64,000 nucleotides of DNA from Fusicatenibacter_A intestinipullorum (lineage in GTDB: Bacteria > Bacillota > Negativicutes > Acidaminococcales > Acidaminococcaceae). The DNA lies in contig DWZP01000026.1 of NCBI GenBank assembly GCA_019117495.1, positions 8,913-72,912 on the forward strand. The letters run 5' to 3'. Under the pieces are notes generated by a model, which was given only the letters and a program-made list of their open reading frames with translations, had not been told where the DNA came from and made no database searches. Within the stretch, counting starts at the first letter, position 1. Every line of letters begins with the position of its first letter. Below, one piece after another: positions 49,915-57,924 of this stretch. The position numbers and the translations under genes are program-made.

Positions 49915-51207
49915 TCATAATCCGAAGCGCGCCATAATGAGGTCTACATTGCGCAGCATCGGCATGGGGTCAAAGCAATGCTCAATTTCTTCATCGGTGA
50001 GGTATTTTTTAATATCCTCATCGTGTTCAACATTGGTTTTAAAGTCTGCACCTTCCAGCCAGCGGGCCATAGCGTTGCGCTGTACCCATTTGTAAGCGTC
50101 CTCGCGCAGTACGCCTTTGCTTACAAGGGCAATCAGCAGGTTCTGGCTGTAAATAAGGCCGCCGGTTTTGTTCATGTTGGCAATCATGGCATCCGGATAA
50201 ACCAGCAGTTTATCAACAATGTTGATGAATTTGCGCAGCATATGGTCCAGTGCAATGGTTGCATCCGGCAGAATAACCCTTTCTACGGAAGAATGGGAAA
50301 TATCGCGTTCATGCCACAGGGTAACGTCTTCAAGGGCGGCAACGGCATAACCGCGCAGCAGCCTTGCCATACCGGAAATTTTTTCGCAGGTAATGGGGTT
50401 GCGTTTGTGCGGCATGGCCGAAGAACCTTTCTGGCCGGGCGCAAAATATTCTTCAGCTTCGCGGATATCGGTGCGCTGGAGATTGCGGATTTCGGTTGCC
50501 ATTTTTTCCAGCGAAGAACCGATAATGGCGATGGTGGTTAAATAATCGGCGTGGCGGTCGCGCTGGATAACCTGGGTTGCCAGGCGTGCAGCCTTAATGC
50601 CGAGTTTTTCGCATACATATTCTTCAACAAACGGGTCGATGTTGGAGTAAGTGCCGACAGCGCCGGAAAGCTTGCCGACGGAGATAAATTCGCGGGCCTG
50701 TTTCAGGCGTTCCATATTGCGTTCGGTTTCATCCATCCACAGCGCAAATTTCAGGCCGAAGGTCATCGGTTCGGCGTGAATGCCGTGCGTGCGGCCAATC
50801 ATAACGGTGTGTTTGTGTTCGGCGGCGCGGCGTTTTAAAACTTCGTGCAGCTTTTCGAGGTGTTTCATCAAAAGGTCTGCGGATTGCTGCATCATAACGC
50901 CCATAGCGGTGTCTTTAACGTCGCTTGAGGTTAAGCCTTTATGGATGTATTTGGAAGCATCGCCCACATATTCTGCAACATTTGTTAAAAAGGCGATAAT
51001 ATCGTGGTTGGTAACAGCCTCAATTTCTTTAATGCGTTCAATGCGGAAATCTGCTTTGGTCTGAATGTCATGCAAAGCGTCATCAGGCACAATGCCCAGT
51101 TTGTTCATGGCTTCGCAGGCAAGAATTTCCACGCGCAGCATGGTGCGGAATTCGTTTTCAAGAGTCCAGATATTGCCCATTTCCGGATTGGTATAGCGTT
51201 CAATCAT
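49915..51207 (-). CDS. purB: Adenylosuccinate lyase
   Basis: The 430-residue enzyme cleaves fumarate from adenylosuccinate and SAICAR, thus acting both after PurA and after PurC. Family motifs: IGRTHGIHAEPMTFGLKFALW, KLSGAVGTYSN and the signature loop PGQKGSSAMPHKRNPI. ATG 51207 is chosen (MIERYTNPEMGNIW) with GGGGGG upstream; a start five codons earlier would include that site. It is the first gene of a purB-purA operon. Confidence 0.98.
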   Translation of the reverse strand: MIERYTNPEMGNIWTLENEFRTMLRVEILACEAMNKLGIVPDDALHDIQTKADFRIERIKEIEAVTNHDIIAFLTNVAEYVGDASKYIHKGLTSSDVKDTAMGVMMQQSADLLMKHLEKLHEVLKRRAAEHKHTVMIGRTHGIHAEPMTFGLKFALWMDETERNMERLKQAREFISVGKLSGAVGTYSNIDPFVEEYVCEKLGIKAARLATQVIQRDRHADYLTTIAIIGSSLEKMATEIRNLQRTDIREAEEYFAPGQKGSSAMPHKRNPITCEKISGMARLLRGYAVAALEDVTLWHERDISHSSVERVILPDATIALDHMLRKFINIVDKLLVYPDAMIANMNKTGGLIYSQNLLIALVSKGVLREDAYKWVQRNAMARWLEGADFKTNVEHDEDIKKYLTDEEIEHCFDPMPMLRNVDLIMARFGL

Positions 51208-51370
51208 ATTTTTGCCCCCCAAAGTGTTTTTTACAATAAGAAACAGGAAGCAGCCTCTTTTGTGCCCTTCCTTAACGACAAAACTTATTATCCTTTCTTA
51301 TCATACCATTTATAGCATTTTACCGCAAGGCTATCCGGCTTTTTTATAAAAATATTCCTGCGGAAGATGC

Positions 51371-51403
51371 AAAACGGCAGCGCCAAAAATTTATGGCTGT
51401 GCC
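51371..51403 (-). terminator. Terminator of the SLC13-like carrier gene
   Basis: AAACGGCA and TGCCGTTT pair, with an inner GCC/GGC stem separated by small mismatches. The minus strand continues into TTTTGC. Confidence 0.65.
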
Positions 51404-51410
51404 GTTTATA

Positions 51411-52520
51411 TCAGTAAAAAGCATGCAGCGCATACAGTGCTGCCAAAAATATTAAATTGTCAACCGTAAAAATTGCCAGGTACTGCCGCCTTAAATGCGG
51501 ATACTTTGCAGCAACCTGCTTGTAGGAGATAAGGCTTGCCATGGAAGCAATGAGCGTACCGAGGCCGCCGAGGTTGGTGCCTACGATAAGCGCGGCGTAG
51601 TTACTGCTGTAACCTGAAAGCAGCATTGCCGCAGGTACGTTGCTGATAACCTGGCTGACGGCGACGCTTATTAAAACTTCGTTGCCGGCCAGAATCTGAT
51701 TGATAAAACTGTGCAGGCTTCCGATATGGTTCATATTGCCGACAAAAATAAAAAAGAAAAGGAAGGTCAGCAGCAGAGAGTAATCAATCTGCCGGAACAG
51801 GCTTTTATTTTTGTATAAAAGTGCGGCGGCAACAATGGCCAGCAGTACCAGGTGCGGCACAAAGTGGGCCACGGTTAGCACGCACAAAGCAAATAAAACA
51901 AGGTAAAAGCAGACGGTGCGCTTATCTTTAAGCCGTTCGGTTTTTATATCCAGCTGCAGGTGTTCTTCCGGGTAAAATACAAGCACAACTACCGTCAGCA
52001 TAAAAGCTGCAAGGCCGGTATACAGCCACATCAGTTCCAAAAACTCCGGCACGCCCATGCCCGAAAGCGAAAACAGGTACAAATTCTGCGGATTGCCGAT
52101 AGGCGTAAACATGCTGCCGAGGTTGGCCGCTATTGTCATCAGCGTAACGGTGCCGCAAAGTTTGTCCGTTAAATTAATCATTTCCAAAATCATAATGCCG
52201 AAAGGCACAAAGGTAATCAGCGAAACGTCATTGGTGATGAACATGCTGCTGATAAAGCATAAAAATATAAGTGTAAACACAATGCCGCGCCTTGTTTTTA
52301 CCTTAATTAATATGCGGCTGCCGATAAACTGCAAAAAGTTCTGCCCGCGCAGGCCTTCAATAATCAGCATCAAGCAGAACAGCATGATGAGCGTATTAAA
52401 ATCAATATAGCGCAGATATTTAAGGCTGGGCGGCTCAATGAGGCACGAAAGCAGCGCCAGCAGCAGCGAAACGCTTAAAACAATATCATTGCGCAGATAG
52501 TTTTTTATTTTTGCAAGCAC
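51411..52520 (-). CDS. SLC13/ArsB-NhaD-type anion permease
   Basis: The 369-residue protein has about ten hydrophobic segments and two hairpin-like regions, typical of the ion transporter superfamily (SLC13, CitM, ArsB, NhaD). Stretches such as FITNDVSLITFVPFGI, AANLGSMFTPIGNPQNL and VISNVPAAMLLS match. It probably moves a carboxylate, arsenite or cation. Translation starts at GTG 52520 after AAAGG. It is divergent from the EamA gene at 52762. The exact substrate is not readable. Confidence 0.82.
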   Translation of the reverse strand: MLAKIKNYLRNDIVLSVSLLLALLSCLIEPPSLKYLRYIDFNTLIMLFCLMLIIEGLRGQNFLQFIGSRILIKVKTRRGIVFTLIFLCFISSMFITNDVSLITFVPFGIMILEMINLTDKLCGTVTLMTIAANLGSMFTPIGNPQNLYLFSLSGMGVPEFLELMWLYTGLAAFMLTVVVLVFYPEEHLQLDIKTERLKDKRTVCFYLVLFALCVLTVAHFVPHLVLLAIVAAALLYKNKSLFRQIDYSLLLTFLFFFIFVGNMNHIGSLHSFINQILAGNEVLISVAVSQVISNVPAAMLLSGYSSNYAALIVGTNLGGLGTLIASMASLISYKQVAAKYPHLRRQYLAIFTVDNLIFLAALYALHAFY

Positions 52521-52652
52521 TTGTTAAACGCCTTTCCGTAAAAGCAAAATAAATTCTTAAACATTGTACCATATTTGCAGAAAGATACAAAAGATTTTAA
52601 TAAAATTTTAGCGGTTTATTTTTGTTTGCTGTGCTTTATTTGTTTACGTTTG

Positions 52653-52681
52653 TTGACATAATTCTTTAACAGAGTTACACT
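52653..52681 (+). promoter_or_regulatory. Promoter of the EamA gene at 52762
   Basis: TTGACA (52653-52658) and TACACT (52676-52681) are 17 bases apart. Confidence 0.65.
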
Positions 52682-52761
52682 AATATCAATATATTAAAAG
52701 AAAACAGCAATATTTAAAACGCTGTTACAAAATTTATTTTGTTTTGAAAGGGAAAGATATT

Positions 52762-53625
52762 ATGAAGGAAAGTGTACAGGCAAAATTAATGCTCAGTGCA
52801 GCTATGGTTATTTTCGGCACGCTGGGCGTTTTTACGCGCAATATTAGTGTAACAAGCGGCGAACTGGCGCTCTACCGTGCGGTGCTGGCTTCTGTTCTTA
52901 TCGGGTTTTACCTGGTATTTATTAAAAAGGGCGGGCTTAATTTAAAAAACGCCGGGCGAGAGCTGCCGCTTTTACTTGCTTCCGGCATTGCCATGGGCAT
53001 TAACTGGATTTTGCTGTTTCAGGCGTACCGCTATACAACAATTTCGGCGGCTACTTTAAGCTATTACTTTGCGCTGGTCATCGTTACGGTGGCTTCGCCA
53101 TTTTTGTTTCGCGAGCGGCTGACGGCAAAACAGATTATCTGTTTTGTAATGTCCACGCTGGGGCTGGTGCTTATTATAGGCACCGGCGGCGGTGAAGAAA
53201 CTGCCGGTATTACAGGCATTTTGTTTGGGCTGGGGGCGGCGGTTTTTTATGCCGCTGTTATTTTGCTTAATAAATTTATTAAAAACGTGGCAGGCATACA
53301 GCGAACCATTTTGCAGATGCTGGCCGCTGTTGTTACTTTGCTGCCGTACGTGGCGTTAAGCAGCGGGTTTAATTTGAACCTGCTGGACGGTACCGGCTGG
53401 GCATGCCTGCTGACGGTTGGTCTGTTCCATACAGGTATTACTTACTGCCTGTATTTTTCCGCATTGAAAGATTTAACGGGGCAGGAAGCCGCTATTTTAA
53501 GCTATATAGACCCCCTGGTTGCCGTAATAATTTCCGTACTTTTACTGGGCGAGCCCATGACGCTGATGCAGCTTATCGGCGGCGCGCTGATACTGGGCTT
53601 TACTTTGTGGAATGAGAAAGCGTAG
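52762..53625 (+). CDS. EamA/DMT-superfamily transporter
   Basis: The 287-residue protein has ten membrane segments in two EamA repeats, with the N-terminal AAMVIFGTLGVFTRNISVTSGELALYRA and the C-terminal GEPMTLMQLIGGALILGFTLW. These carriers export metabolites such as amino acids or take up nucleotides or cofactors. ATG 52762 follows GAAAGGG. It is intact, in contrast to the frameshifted EamA gene at 41194. No substrate assigned. Confidence 0.9.
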   Translation: MKESVQAKLMLSAAMVIFGTLGVFTRNISVTSGELALYRAVLASVLIGFYLVFIKKGGLNLKNAGRELPLLLASGIAMGINWILLFQAYRYTTISAATLSYYFALVIVTVASPFLFRERLTAKQIICFVMSTLGLVLIIGTGGGEETAGITGILFGLGAAVFYAAVILLNKFIKNVAGIQRTILQMLAAVVTLLPYVALSSGFNLNLLDGTGWACLLTVGLFHTGITYCLYFSALKDLTGQEAAILSYIDPLVAVIISVLLLGEPMTLMQLIGGALILGFTLWNEKA

Positions 53626-53652
53626 CCTTATCATAATTTAAAAATATAAAAA

Positions 53653-53795
53653 CATAGAGATATACTTCTGCGGCCCGGCAAAAATGATGTGGCTTCTCCG
53701 ATTCCGCCCGGGCTGCGCAGCCGGGCTCCCGAAAAATAGCGTGCTGAATTTAACCGCCACATTTTTTAGCTCGTTCCTTGAAGCACATCTCTATG
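53653..53795. repeat. MITE-like nested inverted-repeat element
   Basis: A 143-bp non-coding element. Terminal arms CATAGAGATATACTTC (53653-53668) and GAAGCACATCTCTATG (53780-53795) are complementary at 14 of 16 positions. Inside, ATGTGGC (53687-53693) pairs with GCCACAT (53756-53762), and the centre holds a perfect 12-bp palindrome, GGCTGCGCAGCC, at 53711-53722. No open frame and no T-run fit a gene or terminator. Confidence 0.6.
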
Positions 53796-53818
53796 CTTTT
53801 GCTGAATTTATAATGTAA

Positions 53819-53844
53819 AACCCGCCGCGTAATAACGGCGGGTT
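53819..53844 (-). terminator. Terminator of the esterase gene
   Basis: AACCCGCCG and CGGCGGGTT form a nine-pair stem. On the minus strand the stem continues into TTTTACATT. Confidence 0.85.
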
Positions 53845-53851
53845 GCTTTTA

Positions 53852-54523
53852 TTATTGGGTTAATAGCCACTTAATGCCGGCGGCGCTGCGGCTGGTAATA
53901 TTGCGGTAATGGCCGCCGGGGTTAAGTTCATAACAAGTGTTAATGCCAAGGCTGCGGTAATGCGCTGCCAGTTCTTCCGTACACTGCTGCACGGTTTTAA
54001 GGTACTGGTTGCGTGCGCGTGCTTCTTTATCGCCAAGTGATAAATACAAATGCTGCGGAGTTTTACAAAGCGTGTTTTGCAGGGCAAAATCCTTAAAGCC
54101 GGGGTACCACAGCGAACCGCTCATGCTCGCCGCGCGGCTGAACAAATCCGTTTTGTACAGCGCGTATACGGTAAACAAACCGGCCAGCGAATATCCTGCA
54201 AGCCCGCGCCACAAAATTCTGTTTAAGCCTGCTTCTGCCTGCGGTAAAACCTGCTGTGTTAAAAATTGCAGGTAGGCGTCCGCGCCTCCGGTAAACATCT
54301 CGCTGTACTTAAATAAATTGCCTGCCGACCACGGCGAAAGCTCCGCTTCCCAGTTCAAGCCGCTGACAGTTACCAGTGTAAAATCCGGGCAGCCGCCTTT
54401 TTGAACCTCCGCATACACTTCGCCGCCGTCGTCGTTGTAGGTTGTTAAATAAATTACCGGCTTGTTTTCCGCCAAAGCGGGATAGACCGTTATTTTTTTG
54501 TTATAACTTGTAAATGTAAACAT
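53852..54523 (-). CDS. Alpha/beta-hydrolase esterase (Fes/IroE/BesA-like)
   Basis: The 223-residue protein has the nucleophile elbow GYSLAG (Ser near 111), a preceding oxyanion region, and a C-terminal NPGGHYRNI that supplies the catalytic His. Layout resembles esterase-D/siderophore-esterase type hydrolases of the alpha/beta-hydrolase superfamily. No signal peptide, so cytoplasmic. GAGG precedes ATG. No siderophore genes are nearby, so the natural ester is unknown. Confidence 0.8.
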   Translation of the reverse strand: MFTFTSYNKKITVYPALAENKPVIYLTTYNDDGGEVYAEVQKGGCPDFTLVTVSGLNWEAELSPWSAGNLFKYSEMFTGGADAYLQFLTQQVLPQAEAGLNRILWRGLAGYSLAGLFTVYALYKTDLFSRAASMSGSLWYPGFKDFALQNTLCKTPQHLYLSLGDKEARARNQYLKTVQQCTEELAAHYRSLGINTCYELNPGGHYRNITSRSAAGIKWLLTQ

Positions 54524-54665
54524 AGTGCGCCTCGGTTGATGATATTATTTTATACTATTTTAGCATTTTTTGTTGAAAGTGATTAGTAGAATATTTAAGC
54601 GCCGGCTATTATGGTTCTGTTTGGCTTGTATATAAGAAATGAATTTGATTTTTGATATTATATAT

Positions 54666-54693
54666 GATACTATAAAGATACTAAATATAGTAT
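54666..54693 (+). promoter_or_regulatory. hicAB operator repeats
   Basis: GATACTA occurs at 54666 and 54677 (11 bases apart), with the inverted TAGTAT at 54688-54693. This gives one ATACTA-N4-TAGTAT dyad plus a direct repeat, overlapping the likely promoter. HicB antitoxins usually bind such sites. Confidence 0.5.
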
Positions 54694-54716
54694 TATCGTT
54701 GAAAGGTGGTTAGCCC

Positions 54717-54968
54717 GTGGGGCAAATAGAAAAGAGATTAAGAGCGTTATCTGAGGGCAAAGATTTACCGTGGAATAAAGTAGTGACATTGTTGGAATAT
54801 TATGGGGCAAAGGTACAGCCACCAAACAGCGGCAGCCATTTTAAAGTTTTTATGCAGGGTAAAACACCGTTAATTATACCGGTACATAATGGCAGAATTA
54901 AAAAAGTTTATGCCAATAAAATTGCTGAGTATTTAAGTGAGTTTATTGATTTAAGCGGCAAGGAGTGA
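54717..54968 (+). CDS. hicA: HicA-type mRNA interferase toxin
   Basis: The 83-residue, dsRBD-like protein has the catalytic His41 in SGSHFKVF. A basic C-terminal part (GRIKKVYANKI) follows, typical of HicA, which cleaves mRNA when not bound by HicB. It is longer than the usual 60 residues, with an N-terminal helix. Translation starts at GTG 54717 behind GAAAGGTGG. Toxin gene precedes antitoxin gene, the normal HicAB order. Confidence 0.85.
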   Translation: MGQIEKRLRALSEGKDLPWNKVVTLLEYYGAKVQPPNSGSHFKVFMQGKTPLIIPVHNGRIKKVYANKIAEYLSEFIDLSGKE

Positions 54969-54973
54969 GTAAT

Positions 54974-55372
54974 ATGAAAAACGCTTCTAAAGATTTAAAG
55001 TATTACCTTGAATTAAATTATCCATATCAAATAACAAAAATTGATGAAGCAGATGGCGGCGGCTTTTTGATTGAAGTACCAATGTTAAAAGGCTGCATGA
55101 GCGACGGCGAAACCGTTGAAGAAGCCTATAATAATTTAGAAGAAGCAAAAAAAGAATGGCTTACCTATATGCTGGAAAATAATTTGCCGATACCGGAACC
55201 TGCCGCAAAAACAACTTACAGCGGTAAATTTGTGGTTAGAATACCGAAGACACTGCACCAAATTATAAGCGAACAATCAAAACGCGAAGGATTGAGTTTA
55301 AACCAATATGTTGCTAACATTTTAGCCTATGCTGCTGGGGAACGCCATGCACTGGCGGCAGAGAAGAAATAA
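54974..55372 (+). CDS. hicB: HicB-type antitoxin
   Basis: The 132-residue protein has an N-terminal HicB partial-RNase-H-like domain (YQITKIDEADGGGFLIEVPMLKGCMSDGETVEEAYNNLEEAKKEWL) and a C-terminal ribbon-helix-helix (RIPKTLHQIISEQSKREGLSLNQYVANIL) for DNA binding. ATG 54974 is chosen because AAGGAG lies eight bases upstream; a GTG three codons earlier overlaps it. It starts five bases after the toxin stop. Confidence 0.9.
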   Translation: MKNASKDLKYYLELNYPYQITKIDEADGGGFLIEVPMLKGCMSDGETVEEAYNNLEEAKKEWLTYMLENNLPIPEPAAKTTYSGKFVVRIPKTLHQIISEQSKREGLSLNQYVANILAYAAGERHALAAEKK

Positions 55373-55391
55373 AAATTCATAATAAACAGCA

Positions 55392-55427
55392 AAACCGGCA
55401 GCCGATTTTTACATCAGCTGCCGGTTT
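55392..55427. terminator. Bidirectional terminator
   Basis: AAACCGGCAGC and GCTGCCGGTTT form an 11-pair stem with a 14-base loop between the convergent hicB and aldo/keto reductase genes. The T-runs on either side are short. Confidence 0.75.
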
Positions 55428-55442
55428 ACTTTTACATACAGT

Positions 55443-56579
55443 TTAATTTACCCAGTCGATAAAGCTTTTAAAATAGGCTTCTGCTTCTTTAACGGTTCCG
55501 GTAATGTCTTTACCGTCTTTGTCAGTAATTGTGCCTTCTACCCAGCTGCCTTTAACGCCGCTTCTGAAGTATGGGCCGGCATAATAGCTGAACTCTGCGC
55601 ATATCGGGGCGCCGTGTTCTTTCTGAATCAGCCAGGCGTTGTAGCTTTCAAGCAGTGCTGCCAGCGGCAGGCCGTTATTAACAAGCCCGTCATATACGCT
55701 GAAATCTTTAATGTGGAACGGCCCCATTTCCCTGTAAAGCGGTGCGCTGTCAATCAGCATTTGTTTTTCTTCGTCAGTCAGCGGTTCCGGGTCTTCCATA
55801 ACGGCAGTGTTTTCCAAAACCTGTTCTACGGTAGACATGCCGGAAAGAATTGCCTGCACGCCTTCCTGGTCAGCGGTAAAGCGCAGCGCCCATGCGGCAG
55901 GTGTCATGCCGGGGCGTTTGGCCTGCATCTGTTCAAACAGCGCTTTGGGCGGATAGGTGAGCATGCCGCCTTTAACTGGTTCCATAATGTTAACCAGTTT
56001 GCCGTGGCGGCGGATAATATCGTAGCATTTTTTCGACTGTACCCACGCTGCGGAGTAATCATAATAGTTAAAGGCAATCTGTACAAATTCAACTTCGGGG
56101 TGTTCGTTCAGGATGCGTTCCAAAAATTCCGGCGCATCATGAATGGAAAAGCCAAGGTGCTTAATTTTACCTTCTTTTTTGTATTCCGAAAGAATTTCAA
56201 AAATATGGTACGGCGTAACGATGTTGTCATAAAAACCGCTGTTCAGATTGTGGACAAGGTAATAATCAAAATAATCTACGCCGCAGTTTTGCAGCTGCTC
56301 TGCAAAAATACGTTTAACATCTTCTTCGCTTTTGATTGCCCAGGTTGGCAGTTTGGTGGCAAGCGTAAAGCTTTCGCGCGGGTGGCGTTCTACCAGCGCC
56401 TTGAGGGTAAACTCCTCGCTTTTGCCGTTGTGATAAACATAACTGGTATCAAAATAGGTATAGCCTTTTTGCAAAAACGCATCTACCATTTCACAGGTTT
56501 TCTCCAAATCAACATGTTCGGGGTTGTCGTCAAGCTGCGGCAGACGCATCATGCCAAAGGCAAGTTTTTTGTTCTGCAT
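55443..56579 (-). CDS. Aldo/keto reductase
   Basis: The 378-residue TIM-barrel oxidoreductase has the N-terminal FGMMRLPQLDD, the catalytic region FDTSYVYHNGKSE (Asp and Tyr of the tetrad), ATKLPTW (Lys) and YLVHNL (His). The last 90 residues form an extra C-terminal part. Many anaerobe homologues carry a 4Fe-4S motif there, but I see no Cys cluster, so this one probably uses NAD(P)H only. AGGAGGG precedes ATG. It is monocistronic; substrate unknown. Confidence 0.9.
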   Translation of the reverse strand: MQNKKLAFGMMRLPQLDDNPEHVDLEKTCEMVDAFLQKGYTYFDTSYVYHNGKSEEFTLKALVERHPRESFTLATKLPTWAIKSEEDVKRIFAEQLQNCGVDYFDYYLVHNLNSGFYDNIVTPYHIFEILSEYKKEGKIKHLGFSIHDAPEFLERILNEHPEVEFVQIAFNYYDYSAAWVQSKKCYDIIRRHGKLVNIMEPVKGGMLTYPPKALFEQMQAKRPGMTPAAWALRFTADQEGVQAILSGMSTVEQVLENTAVMEDPEPLTDEEKQMLIDSAPLYREMGPFHIKDFSVYDGLVNNGLPLAALLESYNAWLIQKEHGAPICAEFSYYAGPYFRSGVKGSWVEGTITDKDGKDITGTVKEAEAYFKSFIDWVN

Positions 56580-56679
56580 ATAAATCCCTCCTTGTTAATT
56601 TTTATCATATCGTTGGAGTTAAGACTGCGTCAATAAGTTTTTATGGTTCACAGCAGCCTTAAAATAGCAATAAAAAAAC

Positions 56680-56702
56680 GCCAGCCGTATAATACGGCTG
56701 AC
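56680..56702 (-). terminator. Terminator of the adh-pcp-nitroreductase operon
   Basis: CAGCCGTAT and ATACGGCTG form a nine-pair stem with a one-base loop in plus-strand reading, extended by CG pairs. On the minus strand a T7 run follows. Confidence 0.8.
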
Positions 56703-56709
56703 GGTATTT

Positions 56710-57298
56710 TCAGCTGCGCCATTCAACAATATCATCAAAATTTTTGCGGGGGCGCGGCATTGGCGCTTCACCGGCATAGCCAAGCGCAAAGGCTGCTGCA
56801 AGTTCACCGCCGCAGTTAAGCCACGCGCACAGCTCCCGGTAAGCAAAATAAATATCGCAAATCCACAGGCTGCCCAAACCGTTTTCAACTGCCGCCAGCG
56901 ACATGTTTTCCACGGCTGCGCCGATTGATTGTGCGTTGCAGATTTCAAACACACGGTTTTCTGCATTCTGTGGGGTCAGTAAATCAAGCCCCAGCGGATT
57001 GACGACAAAAATAATTACGGGTGCCTGCCGCATAATGGCAAGCGTATTCCATGCACCGGCTATACTGCGCGCTTTCGGGCAAAAGAGGCTGCTGTGCTTC
57101 GCGCCGCAGTCCCTGTTCCATTACTGCTAAAGCTTCTTCTTTGGCTTTGCCGGTTGTTACAACAAAATGCCATGGCTGGCGGTTTTTGGAGGACGGTGCA
57201 AGTGTTCCGGCTTTAATAATTTCTTCAATTATATGGCGCGGCACGGGCGTTGTTTTAAATTTGCGTATGCTGCGCCTTGCGGCGATTGCGTCAAGCAT
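56710..57298 (-). pseudogene. Nitroreductase-family protein, frameshifted
   Basis: The first 75 or so codons (MLDAIAARRSIRKFKTTPVPRHIIEEIIKAGTLAPSSKNRQPWHFVVTTG) are a classic nitroreductase FMN-binding start. The frame is lost in a GCGCGC run at 57068-57073. The correct continuation (SIAGAWNTLAIMRQAPVIIFVVNP... to GYAGEAPMPRPRKNFDDIVEWRS) is in another frame. Restoring a GC pair or deleting one base would yield about 196 residues. Members reduce nitro groups or quinones with NAD(P)H. It overlaps the end of pcp by eight bases, so it was the last gene of that operon. Confidence 0.85.
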
Positions 57299-57911
57299 GT
57301 TCTTCCTCCGTCAGTATTTCCGACAGATTTTCAATAATCTGCCGCAGGGTTTTAACGGTTTCTTCAAGCGGCAGGGCTTTGCTTTCGTCCCATACCATCT
57401 GCGGGAGCAGCGGCACATGTGCAAAGCCGGTTTTTACTGGCGTGCCGTTAAAGCGGTGCAGTGCGGTGTAAAAAATGTCGTTGCAGACATAACCGCCGGT
57501 GCAGTAGCCAAGGTGAACCGGGCAGCCCTGTTTTTGCAGGCGTTTTACAAGGGCGTGCGTTGGTATGGTTGCAAAATACGCTGCCGGCGCGCCCGGCACA
57601 ACGGGTTCGCCCCAGGGCTCTGCGCCTTTGTTGTCCTCTAAAAGCGCGTCGCGCAGGTTTACGGCAACAGCGTCAAGGTGCAGGTGCGTGCTGCCGCTGT
57701 CCATGCCCGTCATTAAAATAACGTCCGGTTTAAGGCGCTCGGCTTCTTCAAGCAGCAGCCGCCCGGCTGTGCCGTAAATATTAGGCAGCAGCATTTTATG
57801 CACGCTGAAGCTGCCGATTACTTCCGGCAGGGCCTTAACTGCTTCCCACGAGGGGTTAATGTTATAATGTGCAAAAGGGTCAAAACCTGTCAGTAAAAGT
57901 TTTTTCATCAT
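57291..57911 (-). CDS. pcp: Pyroglutamyl-peptidase I
   Basis: The 206-residue cysteine peptidase removes N-terminal pyroglutamate from peptides. Its start KLLLTGFDPFAHYNINPSWEAV is the family hallmark. The catalytic Cys lies in GYVCNDIFY and the His in GFAHVP; the Glu would be in the VAVNLRD region, where family members usually show a Glu, so that residue is not obvious. The SNTAG segment before the Cys reads GYCTGG. ATG 57911 starts 13 bases after the alcohol-dehydrogenase stop with a weak GGAAT site; the next codon is also ATG. Confidence 0.88.
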   Translation of the reverse strand: MMKKLLLTGFDPFAHYNINPSWEAVKALPEVIGSFSVHKMLLPNIYGTAGRLLLEEAERLKPDVILMTGMDSGSTHLHLDAVAVNLRDALLEDNKGAEPWGEPVVPGAPAAYFATIPTHALVKRLQKQGCPVHLGYCTGGYVCNDIFYTALHRFNGTPVKTGFAHVPLLPQMVWDESKALPLEETVKTLRQIIENLSEILTEEEHA

Positions 57912-57924
57912 ATTCCGGCAGGGT

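Noticed and set aside
55443..56579. 4Fe-4S motif at the end of the aldo/keto reductase
   Set aside because: Many anaerobe homologues have one, but no C-x2-C-x2-C cluster is present here.
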